NCBI GenBank assembly: GCA_021647505.1
Contig: JAKIUN010000044.1
Span: forward strand, 1 to 32,685
DNA length: 32,685 nucleotides
Direction of reading: 5' to 3'
DNA from: Gammaproteobacteria bacterium
GTDB taxonomy: Bacteria; Pseudomonadota; Gammaproteobacteria; SZUA-152
In this document: piece by piece, positions 17,074 through 25,579 of the stretch
How the letters are laid out: the number at the start of each line of letters is the position of its first letter
Numbering within the stretch: the stretch's first letter is position 1
Made by a program: the position numbers and the translations under genes
Notes under the pieces: generated by a model
Database searches by the model: none
Seen by the model: the letters and a program-made list of their open reading frames with translations, nothing else
Told to the model about the DNA's origin: nothing

Positions 17074-17909
17074 GCGCGGAACCCGTGAATTCGCAACAAC
17101 ACTCGATGCCGGAAGCCTGGGTGCGTATCCGTGGCCTGCGCTACACGCGTGGCGAACAGGTCATCTTTGATGGTGTCGACATGGACATCCCGCGCGGCCG
17201 ATTGACCGCCATCATGGGCCCCAGCGGCACCGGTAAGACCACCCTGTTGCGCCTCATCGGCGGCCAGTTGCACGCCGACGCGGGTACGGTGGAGGTGGCC
17301 GGGCAGAACGTCGCCGCTCTGCGCAGCAAAGCGCTGTACCGCCTGCGTAAGCGCATGGGCATGTTGTTTCAGAATGGCGCCCTGCTGACGGATCTGTCGG
17401 TGTTTGACAATGTGGCCTTTCCACTGCGCGAGCATACCCGCCTGCCGGAGCTTATGATTCGTGATCTGGTGCTGATGAAGCTGCACGCGGTGGGCCTGCG
17501 CGGTGCGCGCGAGCTGATGCCGGCACAGCTCTCCGGCGGCATGGCGCGGCGCGTGGCATTGGCGCGGGCCATCGCCCTGGATCCGGAGATGGTATTGTTC
17601 GACGAGCCGTTTACCGGCCAGGATCCCATTTCGCTGGGTGTGCTGGTAAGCCTGTTGCGCAGTCTCACCGATGCACTGGGACTGACGTCAGTGGTGGTAT
17701 CACATGATGTACAGGAAAGCCTGTCCATTGCGGATTATGTGTATGTGATTTCTGCGGGCCGGGTGGTGGAACACGGTGCACCGGAGGCGCTGCAGCAATC
17801 CACCTCGCCGTGGGTACAGCAATTTCTGCAGGGACAGAGCGACGGCCCGGTGCCGTTCCACTATCCGGCACCCGACTATCGCACCGATCTGCTGGCGGAC
17901 AGCCCATGA
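17070..17909 (+). CDS. mlaF: phospholipid ABC transporter ATP-binding protein MlaF
   Basis: This 279-residue ATPase powers the MlaFEDB complex, which moves phospholipids between the inner membrane and the periplasmic carrier MlaC. Motifs are Walker A GPSGTGKT (50-57), Q-loop FQNGALL (100-106), signature LSGGM (154-158), Walker B MVLFDE (174-179) and switch histidine H212. The [15 protein letters not shown] stretch and the FTGQDPIS segment after Walker B are typical of MlaF. The TTG start at 17070 overlaps the previous stop and has GAGGTG upstream; GTG 17085 and ATG 17106 are alternatives. The C-terminal extension past residue 250 is longer than average and proline-rich. The stop overlaps the mlaE start. 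Confidence 0.95.
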   Translation: MSAEPVNSQQHSMPEAWVRIRGLRYTRGEQVIFDGVDMDIPRGRLTAIMGPSGTGKTTLLRLIGGQLHADAGTVEVAGQNVAALRSKALYRLRKRMGMLFQNGALLTDLSVFDNVAFPLREHTRLPELMIRDLVLMKLHAVGLRGARELMPAQLSGGMARRVALARAIALDPEMVLFDEPFTGQDPISLGVLVSLLRSLTDALGLTSVVVSHDVQESLSIADYVYVISAGRVVEHGAPEALQQSTSPWVQQFLQGQSDGPVPFHYPAPDYRTDLLADSP

Positions 17910-18688
17910 TGGGCCTCCTGCAACGCCTGGGTGCGACGACCCTGGGTATCACCGAACGCATCGGTCGTGGCCACCTGTTCCTGCTGTATGTGCTGGGCGG
18001 CTTCCCGAGTCTGCTGCCGCGTTTTGGTTTGGTGATAAAACAGATTTATGCCAGCGGCGTTTTATCCCTGCTGATCATCGCCGTATCCGGTCTGTTCGTC
18101 GGCATGGTGCTGGCCCTGCAAGGCTACAATACGCTGGTCGACTTTGGCGCTACCGAGTCGCTGGGTGTGGTGGTAGCGCTGTCGCTGGTGCGTGAATTGG
18201 GCCCGGTAATGGGGGCGCTGCTGTTCGCCGGCCGCGCCGGCTCGGCGTTGACTGCTGAAATCGGCTTGATGAAGGCCACAGAACAGCTCTCGGCGATGGA
18301 AATGATGGCGGTGAATCCGCTGCATCGGGTGGTGGCGCCGCGTCTGTTGGGCGGCATCATCGCCATGCCGTTGCTGGCCGCCATCTTCAGTGCGGTGGGT
18401 ATTATCGGCGGTTATCTTGTTGCCGTGGGCCTGCTGGGCGTGGACGAGGGTGCCTTCTGGTCGCAGATGCAGGCCAAGGTGGATCTGTTCGATGACGTGG
18501 CCAGTGGCGTTATCAAGAGTGTGGTATTCGGTTTCGTCGTGACCTGGATCGCGCTCTTCGAGGGCTATGACGCCGTGCCCACATCCGAGGGGGTGAGCCG
18601 TGCCACCACACGTACGGTAGTCCACGCCTCGCTGGCCGTGTTGGGGCTAAATTTCATCTTGACCGCACTGATGTTTGGGGATGACTGA
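17906..18688 (+). CDS. mlaE: phospholipid ABC transporter permease MlaE
   Basis: This 260-residue inner-membrane permease is the transmembrane subunit of the Mla complex. It has five or six hydrophobic segments and the family core [18 protein letters not shown], then [19 protein letters not shown] and [18 protein letters not shown]. The start ATG at 17906 overlaps the mlaF stop and gives the normal N-terminal length; the frame is open upstream to 17810 but inside mlaF. The end ([13 protein letters not shown]) is typical. It is followed by a 78-bp gap with a tiny ORF before mlaD, the only loose junction within the mla core. Confidence 0.96.
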   Translation: MMGLLQRLGATTLGITERIGRGHLFLLYVLGGFPSLLPRFGLVIKQIYASGVLSLLIIAVSGLFVGMVLALQGYNTLVDFGATESLGVVVALSLVRELGPVMGALLFAGRAGSALTAEIGLMKATEQLSAMEMMAVNPLHRVVAPRLLGGIIAMPLLAAIFSAVGIIGGYLVAVGLLGVDEGAFWSQMQAKVDLFDDVASGVIKSVVFGFVVTWIALFEGYDAVPTSEGVSRATTRTVVHASLAVLGLNFILTALMFGDD

Positions 18689-18762
18689 TGTTTGAGGCGC
18701 TTCGACTCATAGTGAGTAAGGGCGTACCCATTTTAAGGGCAAGGAGCAACCGTTGGGGATGA
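18688..18762 (+). CDS. 24-codon ORF bridging mlaE and mlaD
   Basis: A short frame begins at an ATG overlapping the mlaE stop (TGATG) and runs 24 codons ([15 protein letters not shown]...) to a TGA four bases before the mlaD ATG. It fills the gap almost exactly. It could keep ribosomes moving from mlaE to mlaD (translational coupling), or be a remnant of a longer mlaE end. As a protein it has no recognisable feature. Confidence 0.3.
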   Translation: MFEALRLIVSKGVPILRARSNRWG

Positions 18763-18766
18763 GCAA

Positions 18767-19228
18767 ATGATGCAATCGCGCAGTGTACAGATATGGGTAG
18801 GCCTGTTTGTCATTGCAGGCATGGCGGCGTTACTGATGTTGTCCATAAAAGTTAGCAACATCCGGGCCTTCAGCAATGAGCAAGGCTATGAACTCAACGC
18901 CAATTTTGAAAACATCGGCGGCCTCAAGGTGCGCTCGCCAGTGACCATGGCTGGAGTGGTGGTGGGCCGGGTATCGAAAATTGGTTTTGACAGTGAGATC
19001 TACGAGGCGGTGGTGACTCTGAATATCGATCCGCGCTACGACAACCTTCCTGAGGACACCTCGGCCAGCATTTTTACCTCCGGTCTGCTCGGTGAGCAAT
19101 ATATTGGCCTGGAGGCCGGTGGTGCAGAGAACTATCTGCACGATGGCGACCGTATCCAGCTGACCCAGTCGGCGATCGTGCTGGAAAAACTCATCGGCCA
19201 GTTCCTGGTCAGTCAGGCGGATAAATGA
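18767..19228 (+). CDS. mlaD: MCE-domain phospholipid-binding protein MlaD
   Basis: This 153-residue protein has one N-terminal membrane helix (about residues 8-27) and one MCE domain in the periplasm (about 38-117). MCE motifs are YELNANFENIGGLKVRSPV and MAGVVVGRVSKIGFD, then TSGLLGEQYIGLE. MlaD forms a hexameric ring that passes lipid between MlaE and MlaC. The C-terminal helix after the domain is of normal length for a short single-MCE protein. GGGG lies upstream of the tandem ATG-ATG start. Its stop overlaps the start of the TolC-family gene (ATGA). Confidence 0.96.
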   Translation: MMQSRSVQIWVGLFVIAGMAALLMLSIKVSNIRAFSNEQGYELNANFENIGGLKVRSPVTMAGVVVGRVSKIGFDSEIYEAVVTLNIDPRYDNLPEDTSASIFTSGLLGEQYIGLEAGGAENYLHDGDRIQLTQSAIVLEKLIGQFLVSQADK

Positions 19229-20598
19229 ATATGACTCACCGACTGAGCCTGTTTTTGTTGATTGCCCTGCTGCCTTTGTCTCAGGGTCAGGCCGAGACCG
19301 TGGTGTTGGATTTGCAGCAGGCGGTTGATCGTGCCCTGGAGGTGGATCCGCGTATTACGGAGAAAGAGCGCCACGTGGATCTGGCGCGTGCCCAGCTGCG
19401 CGAGGTTCGCGGCGCCGATGGCTGGAGCCTGTATATGAACACCTTCCTGGGTTTTGCACCCAAGGTGCGTGGTGGTGTTTTCGAGACCACCAATGCGGAC
19501 GGTAAAAAAAGTATTGGACTTGCCTCGGATGCCTTCGATATCGATGGTCTGTCACCGTGGTATTATCTGGAGATGAGGCTTGTCAAGCCACTGCATACCT
19601 TTGGTAAGATCACGCACTATTCCAAGGCTGCGGCGGGCAATATTCAGGTCAAGCGTGGTGATATCCAACTGGCGCGCGCGCAGACACGTATGGACATTGC
19701 CAAGGCCTATTACGGTTATCTGGCGGCGCGTGACAGCCGGCGATTGCTCGACGATACCCTCGACAAGCTACAGGCTTCACTCGATCTGTTGCAGGGCTGG
19801 CTGGACGAAGGCGAGGGTGACGCCAAGCAATCCAACCTGTTTGCCCTGCAGACGGGCACGGCGCTGCTCAAGCGCTATCAGGTCGAGGCGCAGGGCTATG
19901 AGCGCATCGCCTTGGAAGGCCTGCGCATCCTCACAGGCCTGGGTGCGAACGACAATGTTCAGGTGGCGGACAAACGTCTCAAACCGCTGCCCCTGCCGGA
20001 GGGCAGCCTGAAGGAGCTGACCGCCCGGGCCATGACGCGACGGCCCGAGGTGCGGCAACTGGCGGCGGGGCTGGATGCGCGCCGCGAATACATGCTGGCC
20101 AAGCGTAGTGAGTCCCTGCCCAATCTCTATGCCGGTCTGGCAGGCTCTGTTTCCTATGCGCCGGGGCGCGAGGATCTTAACGATGTCAGTATTTACGATC
20201 CCTTTTACTATGCCGGCATGACACCTGTTATCGGTCTCAAGTGGGACTGGAACAGCGGCCGTCAACCGGCGCAGGTAGCGCAGGCCAAGGCCGAGCTGGA
20301 TGCCACCCTGGCATTGCGGGATCAGGCGCGCATGGGTATCCCCTTTCAGGTTGCCGAGCAGTATCACACCGTGCACAGCCATCACGAGATGGTGCAGCGT
20401 CTGTATGAAGGCAGTCGTTCGGGGCGTCGCTGGTTGATCAGCGTCTATGCGGATTTCGAGGCCGGCGTGGAAGAGACGGACAACCTGGTCGCGGCCTTTC
20501 AGGGCTATGTGCTGGCCTATGGGGATTACCTTAGGGTGGTGAACGCCTACAATATGCATGTCGAGCGCCTGCGGGTGGTGACGGGAGATATTCCATGA
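19225..20598 (+). CDS. TolC-family outer-membrane protein embedded in the mla operon
   Basis: This 457-residue protein has a signal peptide (about residues 5-23, LSLFLLIALLPLSQGQA) and the two-repeat outer-membrane-factor architecture. The first half starts LDLQQAVDRALEVDPRI and has long helices such as QLARAQTRMDIAKAYYGYL. The second half begins at TARAMTRRPEVRQLAAGLDA and contains the paired-strand turn WDWNSGRQPAQVAQAKAELD. TolC proteins form trimeric channels across the outer membrane for efflux or type I secretion, with an RND, MFS or ABC partner. None of these is present here; its neighbours are only Mla genes, with four-base overlaps on both sides. A role in outer-membrane lipid delivery or retrieval, in place of MlaA, is an inference. 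MlaA is absent from this operon. Confidence 0.92.
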   Translation: MNMTHRLSLFLLIALLPLSQGQAETVVLDLQQAVDRALEVDPRITEKERHVDLARAQLREVRGADGWSLYMNTFLGFAPKVRGGVFETTNADGKKSIGLASDAFDIDGLSPWYYLEMRLVKPLHTFGKITHYSKAAAGNIQVKRGDIQLARAQTRMDIAKAYYGYLAARDSRRLLDDTLDKLQASLDLLQGWLDEGEGDAKQSNLFALQTGTALLKRYQVEAQGYERIALEGLRILTGLGANDNVQVADKRLKPLPLPEGSLKELTARAMTRRPEVRQLAAGLDARREYMLAKRSESLPNLYAGLAGSVSYAPGREDLNDVSIYDPFYYAGMTPVIGLKWDWNSGRQPAQVAQAKAELDATLALRDQARMGIPFQVAEQYHTVHSHHEMVQRLYEGSRSGRRWLISVYADFEAGVEETDNLVAAFQGYVLAYGDYLRVVNAYNMHVERLRVVTGDIP

Positions 20599-21230
20599 AA
20601 CAGATGATGTTTTGGGCCGGGGTCGGCCGGGTAGTGTTGTTGTCGATGTTGCTGTGCTTGCCGTTGTCGCTGATGGCGGCGGCCCAGCCACCGCAAGAGC
20701 TGGTGATAGAGACCACCAACAGGATCATCAAGGCCCTGCAGGCCGAACAGGCGGAGATCAAGAAAAATCCTGCACGGCTGTACGAAATCGTTGACGAGAT
20801 CGTCCTGCCACATTTTGATTTCCGCCGTATGTCCAGTTGGGTGCTGGGCAAGCACTGGCGCAAGGCCAGTCCGGCCGAGCGCGAGCAGTTTGTGAAGGAA
20901 TTCCGCGCCCTGTTGGTGCGCACCTATGCCGCAGCCCTGAATGACAATTACGATCAAGAGATCGACTTTTTGCCATTGCGCACCAAGAAAGAGGCGACGG
21001 AGGTCACCGTGCGCACCGAGGTGCAGCTGGATGCCGGTTTTCCTATACCGATCAATTACCGCATGTACCGCACCGAGGGGGGGGAATGGCTGGTCTTTGA
21101 TGTAAAGATCGACAGTGTCAGTCTGGTGACCAATTACCGGAGTTCTTTCTCCAAGGAAATCCGCCAGGGTGGCCTGCCCAAGCTCATCGCCAAGCTCTCC
21201 GAACGCAACCAGCGGGTGAAGCGTGACTGA
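20595..21230 (+). CDS. mlaC: periplasmic phospholipid carrier MlaC
   Basis: This 211-residue soluble protein ferries phospholipid across the periplasm between the outer membrane and MlaFEDB. A signal peptide covers about residues 1-29 (LLSMLLCLPLSLMAAA). The MlaC/Ttg2D fold is recognisable from YEIVDEIVLPHFDFRRMSSW, VLGKHWRKASPAEREQFVKE and the end EWLVFDVKIDSVSLVTNYR followed by SSFSKEI. Its ATG overlaps the stop of the TolC-family gene, and its own 3' end overlaps mlaB by eight bases. Confidence 0.96.
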   Translation: MKQMMFWAGVGRVVLLSMLLCLPLSLMAAAQPPQELVIETTNRIIKALQAEQAEIKKNPARLYEIVDEIVLPHFDFRRMSSWVLGKHWRKASPAEREQFVKEFRALLVRTYAAALNDNYDQEIDFLPLRTKKEATEVTVRTEVQLDAGFPIPINYRMYRTEGGEWLVFDVKIDSVSLVTNYRSSFSKEIRQGGLPKLIAKLSERNQRVKRD

Positions 21231-21519
21231 GGTACGTCTCGAAGCGGTTTCTCCCGGGCATTACCGGCTCATTGGCGAGTTAGATTTTGACAGTGTGCCA
21301 GCGCTGGCGGGGCGTAGCGAGGAGTTGTTCAGCGGCGATGGCAGCGTGCAAGTGAGTCTCGATGCAGTCGGACGCGGCAACAGCGCGGGTCTTGCTCTGC
21401 TGGTCGACTGGCTGCGTGAGGCCAGGCGCCGAGGGCGTAACATTAGCTTTACCAATATGCCATCTCAGTTGCTGGCGCTGGCCCGAGTCAGTGGTGTGGA
21501 CGAACTGTTGTCCCTGTAA
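21223..21519 (+). CDS. mlaB: STAS-domain protein MlaB
   Basis: This 98-residue STAS-domain protein is the cytosolic subunit that binds MlaF and supports its activity. The core is LIGELDFDSVPALAGRSEEL, then VSLDAVGRGNSAGLALLVDW and LREARRRGRNISF. The conserved serine-alanine-glycine at NSAGLALL is present, while the residue before it is N, where Asp or Thr is more common. It starts with GTG inside the mlaC 3' end and closes the operon; the convergent AlgE-like gene ends 35 bases later, with no clear terminator seen between them. Confidence 0.93.
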   Translation: MTEVRLEAVSPGHYRLIGELDFDSVPALAGRSEELFSGDGSVQVSLDAVGRGNSAGLALLVDWLREARRRGRNISFTNMPSQLLALARVSGVDELLSL

Positions 21520-21554
21520 GGATCGTGCTCGTTCGTTCCTCAGCGGTATTTTTT

Positions 21555-23087
21555 TCAGAAATTGTACTGAACCTGAAGCGTGATACTCGATGCTTTTTTG
21601 CCAGAGAATATGCCGTATGCTTTACCCGCACGAAATTGAGTGGCGACCAGTTCTAATTCCAGTTGTTGCCATTCCTCCAGGCCCAGGATGATGTTGAATT
21701 CTTCACCGATGTCGCGATGCTTGCCTTCCGGGCGGGTACGAATCCGGCTGTTACGCAGCTGATCCGAGGCGTGGACTTGTGTATAGCGGTGATAAACCAG
21801 ATCAAGAGAACTGTCTTTCAGCAACGGAAAGCCCAGCGCAAGCGTCCTGATCACCAGGTTGGACAGCTCGGGGCGTGACAATTCACCGTAATATCGAAAG
21901 CTGGTGACGCCACGAAACTTGTGATCATTGCTTTGCAGACCACTTTGGCGATAGGCGCGGTTCATGTCATCATCGGGGTTCGCGTCGCCTGAACCCTTCG
22001 CGTAGCCGAAAGTCAGACTCGGTTGATAGGGCAGTTTGGTCTCCCACGTGGCGCCGAAATCCAGCCCCCAGCCGTTGATGGTGTGGTCGCGGCGCTGGTC
22101 GATTTTGCTTTGACCGTCGCCGATATCAGTAACGTCAAACAGTGTTTCTTTTCCATAAACCACGCCGCTGTCCAGCCAGTAATAAGCCTTGCCAAAATCA
22201 TCGCTTTTCACTCTGCCGCGGCTACGCAGACCAAGCCAATTGATCGTGGCATCTTCGTTGTCTTCCTGCTTTTCAGAGATGATATCGCCGACATTAGGCG
22301 TTGAGGAATGATCCAAACGGGAGAGGAAAAATATCTCGAAGTGGTTCTTTTTCGTCCACTCCCAATCTGCACTGGCGATTAGCCAGGTGATATCTTCATC
22401 CTCGGGATCCAGGCGATCACTTTCGGTGGAAATGGTGGTCGAGTTCGCACCAATGGCGAACTGAGCGCTGAATGAGCTGCCAGTGTATTGGACACGCACG
22501 GCATCCAATTGCTTGTCCCACCACCATTCACGCTTGTCACCAAAATATTGGCGGCCAATTTGCAGGCTCAGGCGATGATTTCCAAGTCCCCCGACATAGA
22601 CCCACAGTTCTCCCAGTTCGATTTTTTGGGTTGTGTCCATATCGTTATCTTCAGCATACAGATATGTCTGGTAACTGGGGTCTATTTCAATATAAAACGA
22701 TGTTTCGGGTGTCAAGTGATAGAGAAATTCAAATTTCAGGCCGAGACTGAGACGAAAATCGTCATCATCCCGACGGCCCAATGATACATCCTCCCGGTAT
22801 CTTAGCTTGGTGTCGATGTCGCCGCCGATGATCAAAGGGCGATTGAACCATTGCACCGTAAATTGTTCTTCGGGCCGTTCGTCATCCTGTGGGCGCTGGA
22901 CGAATGAGGCACCACCCGTTTGTCTGATCTCTTCTGGCGGTAGGGGTGGAATGTTTTGTCCGATGGCGGTTGAGCAGAAGGTTGCCAATGTGAGTGCCAG
23001 GCAAGTGCTCAAGTTGGTTCCTCGGCTGGCGAAAAATAGTGGCGCGGAGTTTCGTGACCCCATTGCCGGAGTGTTTGATGATTTCAT
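21555..23087 (-). CDS. AlgE-like outer-membrane beta-barrel (alginate export family)
   Basis: This 510-residue protein has a signal region (hydrophobic about 27-43, ending STAIGQ), a proline-rich linker (NIPPLPPEEI), and then a large barrel ending in phenylalanine (QVQYNF). The order of strands resembles the alginate-export family: FEFLYHLTPETSFYIEIDPS, the ELWVYVGGL...LQIGRQYFGD segment, and WWWDKQLDAVRVQYTGSSFS. AlgE itself lets an anionic exopolysaccharide leave the cell, so a glycan pore is a natural role here. It is the last gene of the leftward operon, and its ATG overlaps the stop of the upstream kinase gene. No AlgK-like scaffold is seen nearby. The C-terminal strands are rich in charged residues. 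Confidence 0.85.
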   Translation of the reverse strand: MKSSNTPAMGSRNSAPLFFASRGTNLSTCLALTLATFCSTAIGQNIPPLPPEEIRQTGGASFVQRPQDDERPEEQFTVQWFNRPLIIGGDIDTKLRYREDVSLGRRDDDDFRLSLGLKFEFLYHLTPETSFYIEIDPSYQTYLYAEDNDMDTTQKIELGELWVYVGGLGNHRLSLQIGRQYFGDKREWWWDKQLDAVRVQYTGSSFSAQFAIGANSTTISTESDRLDPEDEDITWLIASADWEWTKKNHFEIFFLSRLDHSSTPNVGDIISEKQEDNEDATINWLGLRSRGRVKSDDFGKAYYWLDSGVVYGKETLFDVTDIGDGQSKIDQRRDHTINGWGLDFGATWETKLPYQPSLTFGYAKGSGDANPDDDMNRAYRQSGLQSNDHKFRGVTSFRYYGELSRPELSNLVIRTLALGFPLLKDSSLDLVYHRYTQVHASDQLRNSRIRTRPEGKHRDIGEEFNIILGLEEWQQLELELVATQFRAGKAYGIFSGKKASSITLQVQYNF

Positions 23088-24124
23088 ATGCCGAGGCGCT
23101 GCTCTGTGAGTTCAAGCAAGGCTTGGGTATAGGGACGCCGTTGAGAGAACAGGGTGCTGATATGGATGTGCCGTGCCAGCGTCAAGGTGGCATAGGCGCG
23201 AATGGCTTGTGCTGAGACGCCAGGGTTGAGGCGTAAAAATCGTGCTTCAAGTGCTTGTTCCACATGGGCAAGCGCACTGGCGTCTCCTAAGTTTCGTAAA
23301 CTGAATTCGGTAATGTGCGCAATGAAGTTGCCGATATCGAGCGCGGGGTCTCCCTTGCAATAGAGGTCAAAATCCAGCAGATAGAGCCGTTCGTCATCTG
23401 CAATGATCTGGTCGGCGTAAAAGTCCCGGTGGATGCCGCAGAAGGGGGCGGTGGTCACGCGGTTTCCCAGGCGCTCGCAGTGGTCAATGATGCGCCCAAT
23501 GCGGTCGGACCACTGCGGGTATGCGCGGGCTGTCTTGCCAAGGCGTTCGTGCAAAATCTGTAATTCATCCGTCATTGTGTGGCGGCGTCGCGCCGGGACA
23601 CCGCTGCGGTGGATTTTGTGGGCGGCTTCGGCGACGCGCTCGGCCAGATGTTCGCCCTGTGGGCCGGCAAGTCGTCGCTCCAGCGTAACGCCCGGCACCT
23701 TGGACTGCAGCCACATATGCCACTGGGGAATCTCGCCAACAGGGTGCGGTAGCGCGATGCCGTCGCCGGCTTGCTCATTCATACCTGCCGCCCACAGCCT
23801 GTTGAGCACGATCCAGGTGCTGTGATCATGGCTTTTCATCCGTATTTTGGCCATCAATGTCAGGCGCCGCGGCTTGCGCGAGGGCTGTTTAACCAGAAGG
23901 TCGTATTCGATCAGGCAACGCCGTCCGGGCTTGTGACGGTTGAGGCGAATCGCGGTGAGTTCCGGCAGGGCGCCTTCGTCGCGGAAGAAGGGTAGACGTG
24001 ATAATTCGGCCTGCACCGCTACGCGGTCAAGCGCCTGATGAACCCCCTCAAAATTCTCGTTGATGAGGTGGGTTGATGGAGTCTTTGTGATCATATTCAG
24101 AGGGCCCATAACTGCTGCAATCAA
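23084..24124 (-). CDS. APH-fold phosphotransferase (single N-lobe)
   Basis: This 346-residue protein has the aminoglycoside-phosphotransferase/choline-kinase fold. The N-lobe is seen as LNRHKPGRRCLIEYDLL (about 61-77). The catalytic loop is HRDFYADQ (232-239), and the metal-binding segment LLDFDLYCKGDPALDIG starts at about 249. The usual Asn of HxDxxxxN is Gln (Q239), which is known in some sugar-kinase-like members. Such enzymes phosphorylate sugars, choline or antibiotics; in a glycan operon, sugar activation or polymer modification is more likely than resistance. Its stop overlaps the AlgE-like start. The frame opens with a TTG overlapping the upstream stop; in-frame ATGs at 24109 and 24094 are alternatives, and no start has a good ribosome-binding site. 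Confidence 0.85.
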   Translation of the reverse strand: MIAAVMGPLNMITKTPSTHLINENFEGVHQALDRVAVQAELSRLPFFRDEGALPELTAIRLNRHKPGRRCLIEYDLLVKQPSRKPRRLTLMAKIRMKSHDHSTWIVLNRLWAAGMNEQAGDGIALPHPVGEIPQWHMWLQSKVPGVTLERRLAGPQGEHLAERVAEAAHKIHRSGVPARRRHTMTDELQILHERLGKTARAYPQWSDRIGRIIDHCERLGNRVTTAPFCGIHRDFYADQIIADDERLYLLDFDLYCKGDPALDIGNFIAHITEFSLRNLGDASALAHVEQALEARFLRLNPGVSAQAIRAYATLTLARHIHISTLFSQRRPYTQALLELTEQRLGI

Positions 24125-25398
24125 GCGGTTGGATAGGGTGAATGTAGAATATCATTTATTTGTTCCAGTCGTTTTTGTATACCCTCCGGCCAGTTGGGTT
24201 CATGGGCCCTGAAGGGTCTGTGAGACAGCGAAAATAATCCCGCCGCGATGTGGCAATGAAGCGTGCGGGTTATCGGTTGTTGTGTGCTGGACTGATAGCC
24301 TTCGATGAAGGCCTCTATCAGTAATTCAGCTTGGTTATGTGTTATTTTCCCGGTGTGTTCATACCTGAGCAGGCGTGCGATGAACAGGCCAATATCCTCC
24401 ATCGGGTCGCCACAAACATTTTCATCATGGTCGATAATGGCGACTTGGCCTTTCTCCATCAGGATGACTTGACTGGGGCTGAAATCGCCATGTATGCGTT
24501 GCGCAGCGGGGGGCTCTCGTAACAGTTTTTGGGCGATGCCTGTGGCGATCTCTTGGGCAAGTGAGGCCAGTGATGAGTGAAGATGGGTGATGGTTTTGGC
24601 AACAGCCGTTAATTTGTCAGCCTTTATACTGGCTGTGCGGTGCTTCAGGTCGTCTGTGGCCAGGGTATGAAATTCGGCCAGTGCGGCGCCACATGCATGG
24701 AGAGAGCAGGCAGCTGGAGTAGTGGTTATTTCACTATCCAGCAAGCGTCCGGGGAGCCATTCGAATGCCAGACTTTGATGGTGTTGTGATCGTCCCAAGG
24801 TGCGCGGAATGCGTAGCCGGGCGGTAGCCGGGCAGTCAATCATCGTGGCCACTGCCGCCTTGTGATATTCGTTTTCACGATAGTGTTTCACGACGACACT
24901 ATTTCCGTGTTCGAGATTGATACGGCCAACGTAGCGTCGTTGTGGCTTATACGCCAAAGTTTCAATATCGGCCGGCCACGCTTCGGTACTGGCAGGGAGT
25001 AGTGCCTTTAAAATATCCTGCCTGCTATCACGATTGGCTAGCCCTGCGAGGGAAGTCAGTCTGGTATCACCTGGAAAGAGGGAAATCAACACCTGATCTT
25101 GACATATAATGTGGTGATCATTACCGATGGGTATGGACAACCTGCCCCAGGCTTTTCCATGGTAGGCCGTCACGTGGGCCAGCATGGGTGTGACGGTATC
25201 CCGAATCCTGACTTGATAGGAGCCCAGACAAGAACGTGTTGGCCGGTAACGCAGGTAGGTTAATTGCACGCTGGTCACATCCAGTTCGGGCCGGGCGACC
25301 TGTAATGTTGTAAGAAAGGCATCCGGGTCTATCACTACCTTCATTCCGGCAATGGCTTGATCACGTTGTACAAGGTTGGCATCAGCGGTTGACAGCAT
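24121..25398 (-). CDS. large APH-fold kinase, copy A (duplicated N-lobe)
   Basis: This 425-residue protein ends in an APH-type C-lobe with HGDFSPSQ (303-310) and IIDHDENVCGDPMEDIG (from about 321). The N-terminal half is unusual: two regions look like kinase N-lobes, LRYRPTRSCLGSYQVRI at about 49-65 and LAYKPQRRYVGRI with VVVKHYRE at about 148-174. K171 is the likely ATP-contact lysine of the second. A first-lobe copy without its own C-lobe might be structural or regulatory. As in the small kinase, Gln replaces the usual Asn of the catalytic loop. It is in the operon with the exporter and glycosyltransferases, so a sugar or lipid-linked glycan substrate is likely. Its neighbour, copy B, is a near-identical paralogue. 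Confidence 0.83.
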   Translation of the reverse strand: MLSTADANLVQRDQAIAGMKVVIDPDAFLTTLQVARPELDVTSVQLTYLRYRPTRSCLGSYQVRIRDTVTPMLAHVTAYHGKAWGRLSIPIGNDHHIICQDQVLISLFPGDTRLTSLAGLANRDSRQDILKALLPASTEAWPADIETLAYKPQRRYVGRINLEHGNSVVVKHYRENEYHKAAVATMIDCPATARLRIPRTLGRSQHHQSLAFEWLPGRLLDSEITTTPAACSLHACGAALAEFHTLATDDLKHRTASIKADKLTAVAKTITHLHSSLASLAQEIATGIAQKLLREPPAAQRIHGDFSPSQVILMEKGQVAIIDHDENVCGDPMEDIGLFIARLLRYEHTGKITHNQAELLIEAFIEGYQSSTQQPITRTLHCHIAAGLFSLSHRPFRAHEPNWPEGIQKRLEQINDILHSPYPTA

Positions 25399-25579
25399 AG
25401 TTATTCTCCTCTTTTTTTACGCCTTTCAGGTCAGTCTTGAACATGGCTGCATAGTGTTGGTTGGCCTGCACCGCTACGCGGTCAAGCGCCTGATGAACCC
25501 CCTCAAAACGTTCGTTGATGAGGTGGGTTGATGGCGTCTTTGTGATCATATTCTGAGAGTCCATAACCGCTGCAATCAA
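25382..25579 (-). pseudogene. chimeric 65-codon ORF at the duplication junction
   Basis: The first 39 codons match the start of the small kinase (ITKTPSTHLIN, then ALDRVAVQA). The last 26 match the end of the ABC exporter (YAAMFKTDLKGVK, then EENNYAVNR). The two pieces meet in frame at the GGCCTGCA microhomology. The ORF keeps the same overlaps with its neighbours as the parent genes: it starts at the TTGA overlap with copy B and its 3' end overlaps the start of copy A by 17 bases. It contains no catalytic part, so it is a by-product of the duplication, but it may still keep translation coupled between the two kinase copies. Confidence 0.85.

Noticed and set aside
16482-17486. A 334-codon open frame on the - strand opposite the DUF72-like gene and mlaF
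   Set aside because: It lies antisense to motif-bearing genes and gives a low-complexity product.
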